Source: an uncultured bacterium (GTDB taxonomy: Bacteria > Actinomycetota > Coriobacteriia > Coriobacteriales > Coriobacteriaceae). Taken from it: a stretch of 64,000 bases of DNA. Positions 34,034-41,732 of the stretch are shown piece after piece. Positions within the stretch are counted from its first letter, which is position 1. Every line of letters begins with the position of its first letter. A program made the position numbers and the translations under genes. Below the pieces are notes generated by a model. That model was not told where the DNA came from. It worked only from the letters and a program-made list of their open reading frames with translations, and did not search any database. The stretch covers positions 62,001 through 126,000 of the forward strand of contig CATWBO010000001.1 in assembly GCA_958349055.1 (NCBI GenBank), written 5' to 3'.

Positions 34034-34066
34034 ACCCTGCAGCGCGTGCGAGCTGCAGGGTTCTTT
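34034..34066 (+). terminator. Terminator after ridA
   Basis: A ten-base-pair stem (34034-34043 with 34052-34061), eight-base loop and TTCTTTT run follow the ridA stop. Confidence 0.88.
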
Positions 34067-34124
34067 TATCAAGCGATGCGGCAAAAATGATCCGCAACCT
34101 TTTCGTCGCATGCGGATCAGGGGG

Positions 34125-34781
34125 CTAGCCTTCCTTGCGGACTTTTTGCAGGTAGCGGTAGACGCTGGGTTCCGAGATACCCAGCGCGGTGGCGGCGCAG
34201 GCCACGGCGCCCTTGAGCATGAACACCCCGTTGCCGTTGAGGTGGCGAATGACGTCTACGCGGTCGCTCTGACCAAGCGACGCTACATCCAGCCCGCGCG
34301 CGCTCAGCAACTCGGCAATGCTGCGGTCGATGAGCTCCTGGGTGGACTCCGAAAGGCTTTCGACCTCGATAGGGGCGGGCTCCGTGCGCGTCGGCGCCGC
34401 GTCGAAGCACGCCATGAGCTGCTGCGCCATGGCGTTGATGGAGCGCACGGTCGAGAGGTCGGTGTTGACGCAGAGCATACCGACGATCTCGTCATTCTCG
34501 CGGATAAAGTACGTAGCTGACTCCAACGTCTTGCCGCCGGCACCGCGCCCCTCGTAGCCCGTAATAAACGGCAGGTCGCGATACTTGGCGTCGTGCATGA
34601 TCTTGAGTGCCAGATCGGTGGCGGGACCGCCGACCTTGCGGCCGCTCACGATGCCGTTGCGAATATCGACGATGGCGTGGTCGGGATCCGAGAAATCGTG
34701 CAGCACGATTTCGCTGTTCTTACCGAGTATCTGCTCCAGAAAATCGACCATCGGCAAAAAGCGACGTACGGTCTCGTTCAC
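34125..34781 (-). CDS. YheO/DauR-like PAS-HTH transcriptional regulator
   Basis: This 218-residue regulator has an N-terminal YheO-like PAS domain (FLEQILGKNSEIVLHDFSDP to about residue 115) and a C-terminal DauR-type helix-turn-helix (VACAATALGISEPSVYRYLQKV). The GTG start at 34781 follows AAAGGAG with suitable spacing; longer frames upstream lack such a site. It is divergent from the NCS2 permease gene that begins the first purine block, so it probably controls that block. A paralogue at 50760-51413 has the same arrangement before dpaL. Confidence 0.88.
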   Translation of the reverse strand: MNETVRRFLPMVDFLEQILGKNSEIVLHDFSDPDHAIVDIRNGIVSGRKVGGPATDLALKIMHDAKYRDLPFITGYEGRGAGGKTLESATYFIRENDEIVGMLCVNTDLSTVRSINAMAQQLMACFDAAPTRTEPAPIEVESLSESTQELIDRSIAELLSARGLDVASLGQSDRVDVIRHLNGNGVFMLKGAVACAATALGISEPSVYRYLQKVRKEG

Positions 34782-35133
34782 GGGCAACTCCTTTGGGTGA
34801 AATCGGAAATGTTCATAACAATTTTTTCTCATGGTAACACGCTGCCCATCATCTCGTATATCCGCAGGTACATTGCGTAATGCAGACGAACGGTAGGAAT
34901 TTAGCGGTAAACGGTTGACCAAAAGAAAAGTTAGATGTTATTTTGACCAGACACTTTCCTGACCTGCGGAAATACGGTATTTCAGCTGAAGAATAGTCTG
35001 ATAACAAAAAATTATTATTGAGAATGGGAATCATCTTTAATACGATATGCAATGAAGGCACAACCTCAACCCCGCACTGCGTCACAATAGAGCGTTAGAT
35101 GCGAAAACAACTACTTCGAGGATTGGTGGTCAA
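34782..35133. promoter_or_regulatory. Divergent control region between the PAS-HTH regulator and the permease
   Basis: This 352-base AT-rich gap contains no gene. TTGAGA (35018-35023), a 17-base spacer and TACGAT (35041-35046) form a plausible permease promoter. I found no exact copy of the AACAAAC-type palindromes seen before dpaL. Confidence 0.6.
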
Positions 35134-36528
35134 ATGACCCAGGAGACGGTTACGAACGGCACTGAAGCCCTGTTCACTCGCGAAGGCATGCCTCCCGTTA
35201 AGGAAATGATCCCGTGTGCCCTTCAGCACGTACTGGCATCGTTTGCCGGCATCATTACCCCGGCGGTCATCATGGCCGGCGTCTACGGCTTTAATAGCCA
35301 GCAGAGCACCGACATCATCCAGGTCGCTCTCATTCTTTCGGCGATCGATACGGCCCTTCAGGCCTTCGCTCCCTTCCGTCGCATCGGCGGCGGCCTGCCC
35401 ATCGTCATGGGCGTTTCGTTCGCGTTCCTGCCGGCCCTGCAGGCCATGGGTGCCTCGGGCTTTAGCTTTGGTGCGCTGCTGGGCGGCGAGATCGTCGGCG
35501 GCGCCGTCGCGGTCCTCTTTGGTCTGGCCTACAGCAAGATCAAGTGGCTGTTCCCGCCCGTCGTGACCGGTACGGTCATCTTCTCCATTGGCGTCTCTCT
35601 CTATCCCACGGCCGTCAAGTATATGGCCGGCGGTATGGGTACGCCGCTGTGGGGCACCCCGCAGGCCTGGTGCGTCGCTCTTATCACCTTCGCCGTGGTC
35701 TTTGCGCTCGCCAACTTTGGCAAGGGCACGCTCAAGCTGGGTTCCGTGTTCTTTGGCATGATCGTCGGCATGATCGTCTCAATCCCCTTTGGCATGATCG
35801 ACTTCTCTAGCGTCGCCACCGCCCAGGTCTTCGCCCTTCCCAAGCTCATGCCCTACGCGCTCGAGTTTGATCCCGAGGTCTGCATTACCCTCGCCGTCGT
35901 GTTCCCCATGGTTGCCATCCAGGTTATCGGTGACGTCTCTGCCGCCTGCCTGGGCTCCATCGACCGTATGCCCACCGAGCGCGAGCTCTCCGGCGCTATT
36001 GTGTCCCAGGGCCTCACCTCTATGGTCGGCGGCCTGCTGGGCGGTCTTCCCACCAGCGCCCTTGGCCAGAACGTGGGCATCATCTGCTCCAACAAGGTCG
36101 TCAACAAGTGGGTCTTTGTGATTATCGCGGCCGTCTTTGCCATCGCCGGTCTGTTCCCGCAGCTCTCTGCTGTCCTTTCCGCTATCCCGCAGCCCGTTAT
36201 CGGCGGCGCTACCGTGGGCGTGTTTGGCACCATCACCATGAACGGCGTGCGCATGTTCACCCGCGAGGGCCTCACGCAGCGCACCACCACCATCGTCGGT
36301 ACCTCCGTCGTCTTTGGCCTGGGTATCTGGATGGCCAGCGGTTGCCTTGCCGGCGAGGGTATGCCCGCCTGGGTGTCCACCGTCATCGGCTCCAATGCCG
36401 TAACCCCCACCGCCATCATGGCCATCGTGCTCAACCTGATCCTTCCGCAGACGCCGGTCGTGGCTCAGCACATCGATGCTGCCAAGGACGCTGCCGTGGA
36501 TCTGGTCTTGCCCGAGAGCAAGAAGTAA
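35134..36528 (+). CDS. NCS2-family purine/xanthine/urate permease
   Basis: This 464-residue protein belongs to the nucleobase-cation symporter-2 family. Motifs include the QHVLASFAGIITPAVI start, GLPIVMGVSFAFLPALQ and the signature GLPTSALGQNVGIICSNK in the second half. About 12-14 membrane segments are expected. Homologues import xanthine, uric acid or uracil. Its place at the head of the ssnA-ygfK-xdh block supports purine uptake. Confidence 0.92.
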   Translation: MTQETVTNGTEALFTREGMPPVKEMIPCALQHVLASFAGIITPAVIMAGVYGFNSQQSTDIIQVALILSAIDTALQAFAPFRRIGGGLPIVMGVSFAFLPALQAMGASGFSFGALLGGEIVGGAVAVLFGLAYSKIKWLFPPVVTGTVIFSIGVSLYPTAVKYMAGGMGTPLWGTPQAWCVALITFAVVFALANFGKGTLKLGSVFFGMIVGMIVSIPFGMIDFSSVATAQVFALPKLMPYALEFDPEVCITLAVVFPMVAIQVIGDVSAACLGSIDRMPTERELSGAIVSQGLTSMVGGLLGGLPTSALGQNVGIICSNKVVNKWVFVIIAAVFAIAGLFPQLSAVLSAIPQPVIGGATVGVFGTITMNGVRMFTREGLTQRTTTIVGTSVVFGLGIWMASGCLAGEGMPAWVSTVIGSNAVTPTAIMAIVLNLILPQTPVVAQHIDAAKDAAVDLVLPESKK

Positions 36529-36723
36529 CCAATTCGGTGCTATTCGTCGGCGGACGCATCGCCTCGTCCGCCGACGTCATGCGGCGCCAAGCCGCACTTC
36601 AAAGGGTTTGTCCCTTTGGTGAAGCGTTGACGGGAGAGGGCCCGTTTCCGGTGTAGGCCGGCGCTTCGCACTCCGCCATGTCAGAGGTGTCAAACCCCGC
36701 CTCTGATGTTGAAGGGAGCATTC

Positions 36724-38079
36724 ATGCTTCTGGTCGCTAACGGTTCCGTCTTTACCCGCAACGCTCAGACCCCGTTCATTCCCAACGGCGCGGTCGCCAT
36801 TGACGGAGATACGATCGTCGAAGTGGGCCCCGAGCGCGAGCTCAAGGCCAAGTACCCGGATGCCGAGTACGTCGATGCCCGGGGCAACCTCATCATGCCC
36901 GGACTCATCAACTGCCACACCCACATCTATTCGGGTCTGGCCCGCGGCCTTGCCATTAAGGGCTGCAACCCCACCAACTTCTTGGAGAATCTTGAGCAGC
37001 AGTGGTGGAAGATCGACGATAACCTGACGCTCGACGGCACCAAGGCCAGCGCCTATGCCACGATTCTTGACTCCATCCGCGATGGCGTCACCACGATCTT
37101 CGATCACCATGCGAGCTTCTGCGAGATCCCGGGAAGCCTCTTTACCATTAAGGATGCAGCTCAGGAGCTGGGCATGCGTTCGTGCCTGTGCTACGAGGTC
37201 TCCGATCGCCGCGGCCAGGAAAAATGCGACCAGGCCATTGCCGAGAACGCCGAATTTGCCCAGTGGGCCGCCAAGGAGCGTCGCGATAACGACAACCACA
37301 TGATCGCCGCCATGTTTGGCGGACATGCTACCTTTACGCTGTCGGACGAGACCATGGATAAGATGGCCGAGGCCAACAACGGCCTGACCGGCTTCCACAT
37401 CCACGTGTGCGAGGGCATGAACGACGTGTGGGACTCCCGCCTCAACCGCGGCGGCATCAGCCCCGTCGAGCGCCTGCTGCAGCACGACCTGCTGGGTCCC
37501 GACACCATGCTGGGCCACTGCATCCACGTGACGCCCGCCGAGATGGACATCGTCAAGGAGTCCGGCACCTGGCTCGTCAACAACCCCGAATCCAATATGG
37601 GCAACGCCGTGGGCTGCGCCCCCGTGCTTGAGTTCTTCCGCCGCGGCATTCCCGTGTGCATGGGCACCGACGCCTACACCCACGACATGCTCGAGAGCCT
37701 CAAGGTCTTCCTGATCATCCAGCGCCACAACGCCGCCATGCCCAACGTGGGCTGGTGCGAGGCCATGACCATGCTGTTCGAGAACAACGCCAAGATGGCG
37801 AGCAAGTACTTCGATCGCAAGCTCGGCGTACTCGAGGCCGGCGCTGCCGCCGACGTTATCGTCATGGACTACAAGCCCTTTACGCCGCTGAGCGAGGAGA
37901 ATATCGACGGCCACATGCTCTTTGGCATGATGGGCAAAAACTGCCGCACTACCATCATCAACGGCCGCGTCCTGTACAAGGATCGTGAGTTCGTTGGGAT
38001 TGATGAGGACAAGATCAACGCGTGGACCATGGCCGAGTCCAAGAAGCTCTGGAGCACGCTCAACGATCGCGTGTACTAA
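36724..38079 (+). CDS. ssnA: Putative aminohydrolase SsnA
   Basis: This 451-residue amidohydrolase has the metal-binding His65-x-His67 in NCHTHIYSGL and later GHCIHVTP, and GTDAYTHDM with the conserved Asp. SsnA is a guanine-deaminase-like protein consistently found with selenium-dependent molybdenum hydroxylase and urate-degradation genes, where it is thought to hydrolyse a ring intermediate. GAAGGGAG lies before the ATG at 36724; the ATG at 36706 lacks one. The 195-base gap before it shows no gene. Confidence 0.92.
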   Translation: MLLVANGSVFTRNAQTPFIPNGAVAIDGDTIVEVGPERELKAKYPDAEYVDARGNLIMPGLINCHTHIYSGLARGLAIKGCNPTNFLENLEQQWWKIDDNLTLDGTKASAYATILDSIRDGVTTIFDHHASFCEIPGSLFTIKDAAQELGMRSCLCYEVSDRRGQEKCDQAIAENAEFAQWAAKERRDNDNHMIAAMFGGHATFTLSDETMDKMAEANNGLTGFHIHVCEGMNDVWDSRLNRGGISPVERLLQHDLLGPDTMLGHCIHVTPAEMDIVKESGTWLVNNPESNMGNAVGCAPVLEFFRRGIPVCMGTDAYTHDMLESLKVFLIIQRHNAAMPNVGWCEAMTMLFENNAKMASKYFDRKLGVLEAGAAADVIVMDYKPFTPLSEENIDGHMLFGMMGKNCRTTIINGRVLYKDREFVGIDEDKINAWTMAESKKLWSTLNDRVY

Positions 38080-38229
38080 TTCCAATTGGAGATTCGCGCG
38101 CGTCGGATGTTTCGCCGCATCCGGCGCGCGCATAGGCGGCCTCCGCGGGGTCGCCGGCGCTGTGCTAGCGCTACACCGTATTTGCGCCCGTCGCGCGGTC
38201 TCGCCGGGCGTTACAGAGAGGAGCTCATT

Positions 38230-41229
38230 ATGAGCGACATCATGAGGCCGATCCCGTTTTCGCAGCTGATGAACTGGATCATCGAGGAGCATAAGACTCA
38301 GGGTGCCGTCTTTGGCGTGCGCAAGATGGTCACGGCCAACCAGGAGGGCGCGCTTCCCATTTTTGACGAGCGCATCGAGACTCCGTTTGGCCCGGCCGCC
38401 GGTCCCAACACGCAGCTTGCCCAGAACATCGTGGCATCCTACGTGGCCGGCTCCCGCTTCTTTGAGCTCAAGACCGTTCAGGTTATGGACGGCGAGGAGC
38501 TTTCCCGTTGCGTCAACAAGCCCTGCATTGTGGCGCAGGACGAGTGCTACAACTGCGAGTGGTCGACCGAGCTCGAGGTTCCGCAGGCCTTTGCCGAGTA
38601 CGTGAAGGCATGGTTTGCCTGTCACCTGATCGCTCGCGAGTATGGTCTGGGCAGCCCGGACGGCTTTGTCTTCAACATGTCGGTGGGCTATGACCTGGAG
38701 GGTATTAAGAGCCCCAAGGTCGATGCCTACATCGAGGGCATGAAGGACGCCAGCGGCTCCGACGTCTGGAACGAGTGCCGCGCATGGGCGCTCGCCAACC
38801 TGGACAAGTTTGAGCATGTCGACGCTGCGTTTGTCGAGTCCATCCCGGCACGCGTCTCCAACTCCATCACCGAGTCTACCCTGCACGGCTGCCCGCCGGC
38901 GGAGATCGAGCGCATCGCGACCTACCTCATCACCGAGAAGGGCCTCAACACCTACATCAAGTGCAACCCCACGTTGCTGGGCTATGAGTTTGCCCGCCAG
39001 CGTCTGAACGAGCTGGGCTTTGACTACATCGTCTTCGACGATACGCACTTCCGCGAGGACCTGCAGTGGGTCGACGCCGTGCCCATGTTCGAGCGCCTGA
39101 TTGCCCTGTGTGCCGAGCGCGGCCTGGAGTTTGGCGTCAAGCTCACCAATACCTTCCCCGTCGACGTGACGAGGAACGAGCTGCCTTCCACCGAGATGTA
39201 CATGTCGGGTCGTTCGCTGTTCTCGCTGACCATCGAGGCCGCCCGCCGCATTACTGAGCAGTTCGATGGTAAGCTGCGCATCAGCTACTCCGGCGGTGCC
39301 ACGGTCTACAACATCCGCGCCCTGTACGATGCCGGCATTTGGCCCGTTACCCTGGCGACCGACGTGCTCAAGCCCGGTGGCTACGAGCGCTTTAGCCAGA
39401 TGGCCGGCGAGTTTGCCGACCTGGACGGCAAGCCGTTTGAGGGCGTCTCTCTCGAGGCCGTGACTGCGATCCAGACCGACTCGCTCACCAACCCGCTCTA
39501 CAAGAAGCCGCTGCGCCCGCTGCCCGACCGCAAGGTCGCCGGTAAGAGCCCGCTTTCCGACTGCTTTACCACGCCGTGCCGTACGAGCTGCCCCATCCAG
39601 CAGGATATCCCTGCCTATCTGGCGGCTGTTGACGAGGGCCGCTACGAGGACGCGCTCAACATCATCATCGAGCGCAACGCCCTGCCGTTCATTACCGGTA
39701 CCATCTGCCCGCATCCCTGCGGCCGTGCTTGCGAGCGTGCGTTCTACGAGCCCGAGGGCGCCCAGATTCGCGCCAGCAAGCTCAAGGCCGCCCGCGAGGC
39801 CATGACCGCCGTGCTGCCCAAGCTGCGCGCTCAGGCCATTGCCAACGACGGCGAGCGCAACGTTGCCGTTATCGGCGGCGGCCCGGCCGGTCTGGCGACG
39901 GCGTTCTTCCTGACGCGCGCCGGCGTGCCCGTCACCATCTTCGAGGCCCGCGACTCCCTCGGCGGTGTGGTCCGTCACGTGATCCCCGAGTTCCGCATTG
40001 CCAGCGACGATATCTCCCACGACGCCGAGCTCTGCCTGGCCTTTGGCGCCAAGGTGCAGCTCAACGCCCGCGTGGAGTCCATCGACGAGCTCAAGGCCCA
40101 GGGCTTTACCGATGTTGTCGTGGCCACCGGTGCCTGGATGCCCGGCTCTGCCGGCCTGGGCGAGGACTTGGAGCTCGACGTGCTGGAGTTCCTCGAGGCC
40201 GCCAAGAAGGGCGAGAAGCTCGAGCTGGGCGAGGATGTTGTGGTCATCGGCGCCGGCAACACCGCCATGGACGCCGCCCGCGTGGCCAAGCGCCTGGCCG
40301 GCGTGAAGAACGTGCGCCTGGTCTACCGCCGCACCAAGAAGCAGATGCCCGCCGACGAGGAAGAGCTCGATCTTGCTCTTGCCGAAGGTGTCGAGTTCTG
40401 TGAGCTGCTGGCCCCCAAGGCACTCAACGGTGCCGTGCTGACCTGCGATGTTATGGAGCTTGGCGAGCCGGATGCAAGCGGCCGTCGCAGCCCCGTCGCC
40501 ACGGGCGAGACCGTCGAGCTGCCCGCCACCACGGTGATCTGCGCCGTGGGCGAGGGTATCGACGCCAGCCTGTACGACGCCGCGGGCGTTGAGCACGACC
40601 GTCGCGGCCGCCTTGCCGCCACCTCCACCGGTGTCGACGGCGTCTGGGCTGCCGGTGACTGCCGCCGCGGTCCCGCCACCGTGGTCGAGGCCATCGCCGA
40701 CGCCGCCGAGGTCGCTCGCGCCATCGCCGGTGTCGACTTTAACAAGTACGCCGACTGCAACGCTCAGGCCGGTCGCGAGGACACCTGCTACGAGCGCAAG
40801 GGCACCCTGTGCCGCGATAAGCGCAACTGCACCAAGACCCGCTGCCTGGGCTGCGGCTCGGTGTGCGAGGTCTGCTGCGACGTGTGCCCCAACCGCGCTA
40901 ACGTGGCCATTAAGGTTCCGGGTCTGGACAAGCACCAGGTCGTCCATGTCGACGGCATGTGCAACGAGTGCGGCAACTGCGCCGTGTTCTGCCCCTACCA
41001 GGAGGGTCGTCCCTACAAGGACAAGCTCACCCTGTTCTGGAGCGAGCAGGACATGGAGAACTCCGAGAACGAGGGCTTCCTGGCCGTGGACGAGGATCAC
41101 TTTAAGGTCCGCGTCGCCGGCACGGTCCGCACCGTCTCGGTCGATGCCGTCAACACCGGCCTTCCCGAGGCCGTCCGCCTGACCATTAGGGCCGTGCGCG
41201 ACAACTATTCGTACCTTCTCAAGAAATAG
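38230..41229 (+). CDS. ygfK: YgfK, putative flavin/Fe-S reductase of the purine cluster
   Basis: This 999-residue protein has an N-terminal dihydroorotate-dehydrogenase-like part, a cysteine cluster (CYNCEWS), a middle glutamate-synthase-small-subunit-like NADPH/FAD part (Rossmann loop AVIGGGPAGLATAFFL near residue 548) and a C-terminal [4Fe-4S] part with CLGCGSVCEVCCDVCP and CNECGNCAVFCP. It was named a putative selenate reductase in E. coli, but co-occurrence ties it to purine reduction. AGAGAGGAG precedes the ATG. It is flanked by ssnA and a polyferredoxin gene, which probably exchanges electrons with it. Confidence 0.93.
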   Translation: MSDIMRPIPFSQLMNWIIEEHKTQGAVFGVRKMVTANQEGALPIFDERIETPFGPAAGPNTQLAQNIVASYVAGSRFFELKTVQVMDGEELSRCVNKPCIVAQDECYNCEWSTELEVPQAFAEYVKAWFACHLIAREYGLGSPDGFVFNMSVGYDLEGIKSPKVDAYIEGMKDASGSDVWNECRAWALANLDKFEHVDAAFVESIPARVSNSITESTLHGCPPAEIERIATYLITEKGLNTYIKCNPTLLGYEFARQRLNELGFDYIVFDDTHFREDLQWVDAVPMFERLIALCAERGLEFGVKLTNTFPVDVTRNELPSTEMYMSGRSLFSLTIEAARRITEQFDGKLRISYSGGATVYNIRALYDAGIWPVTLATDVLKPGGYERFSQMAGEFADLDGKPFEGVSLEAVTAIQTDSLTNPLYKKPLRPLPDRKVAGKSPLSDCFTTPCRTSCPIQQDIPAYLAAVDEGRYEDALNIIIERNALPFITGTICPHPCGRACERAFYEPEGAQIRASKLKAAREAMTAVLPKLRAQAIANDGERNVAVIGGGPAGLATAFFLTRAGVPVTIFEARDSLGGVVRHVIPEFRIASDDISHDAELCLAFGAKVQLNARVESIDELKAQGFTDVVVATGAWMPGSAGLGEDLELDVLEFLEAAKKGEKLELGEDVVVIGAGNTAMDAARVAKRLAGVKNVRLVYRRTKKQMPADEEELDLALAEGVEFCELLAPKALNGAVLTCDVMELGEPDASGRRSPVATGETVELPATTVICAVGEGIDASLYDAAGVEHDRRGRLAATSTGVDGVWAAGDCRRGPATVVEAIADAAEVARAIAGVDFNKYADCNAQAGREDTCYERKGTLCRDKRNCTKTRCLGCGSVCEVCCDVCPNRANVAIKVPGLDKHQVVHVDGMCNECGNCAVFCPYQEGRPYKDKLTLFWSEQDMENSENEGFLAVDEDHFKVRVAGTVRTVSVDAVNTGLPEAVRLTIRAVRDNYSYLLKK

Positions 41230-41240
41230 GCGAGTCCCTT

Positions 41241-41720
41241 ATGGCCAAAGCTATTCAACATAATGTGGCCTACGTCGCCTGCGGAAGCGGTTGTGCTTCC
41301 GCAGGCGGCGACGCCCGCTGCAGCGAAGGCTGCATTGGCTGTGGCGCCTGCGTCACTGCCTGCCCCCACGGCGCCATTGCGCTGGTCGATGGCATCGCCC
41401 GCGTGGATCGCTCAAAGTGCACGGGCTGTGGCCTGTGCGGCATGGCGTGCCCGCAGCGCGTGATTGCCTTCGTTCCCGGCTACCAGAACATCCTGGTGCG
41501 CTGCAACAACACCGATAAGGGCGCCATTGCCCGCAAGATCTGCGACACCAGCTGCATCGGCTGCGGCATGTGCGCCAAAAAGTGCCCCGCTGGTGCTATC
41601 CGTATCGAGGACAACTGCGCCCATATCGACGGCACGGATTGCCTGTCGTGCGGCATGTGCGCCGTCGTGTGCCCGCATGGCGCCATCCACGACCGCACTG
41701 GCATCGCCGCCGGCGTGTAG
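41241..41720 (+). CDS. Polyferredoxin with four [4Fe-4S] motifs (RnfB-like)
   Basis: This 159-residue protein has four cysteine motifs: CIGCGACVTACP, CTGCGLCGMACP, CIGCGMCAKKCP and CLSCGMCAVVCP. This suits four [4Fe-4S] clusters acting as an electron wire. Its start lies 11 bases after ygfK and its end 12 bases before the dehydrogenase gene. It resembles the C-terminal ferredoxin part of RnfB. It probably links the molybdenum hydroxylase to YgfK; this is inference from position. The ribosome-binding site is weak. Confidence 0.88.
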   Translation: MAKAIQHNVAYVACGSGCASAGGDARCSEGCIGCGACVTACPHGAIALVDGIARVDRSKCTGCGLCGMACPQRVIAFVPGYQNILVRCNNTDKGAIARKICDTSCIGCGMCAKKCPAGAIRIEDNCAHIDGTDCLSCGMCAVVCPHGAIHDRTGIAAGV

Positions 41721-41732
41721 AAGGGAATCACC

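Noticed and set aside
34782..35133. A purine riboswitch before the NCS2 permease
   Set aside because: The AT-rich gap shows none of the conserved junction bases of known purine or xanthine riboswitches.
36577..41100. A 1507-codon open frame on the minus strand
   Set aside because: It lies opposite ssnA and ygfK, is low in complexity (Gly, His, Leu, Val) and matches no family; it is a shadow of high-GC genes.
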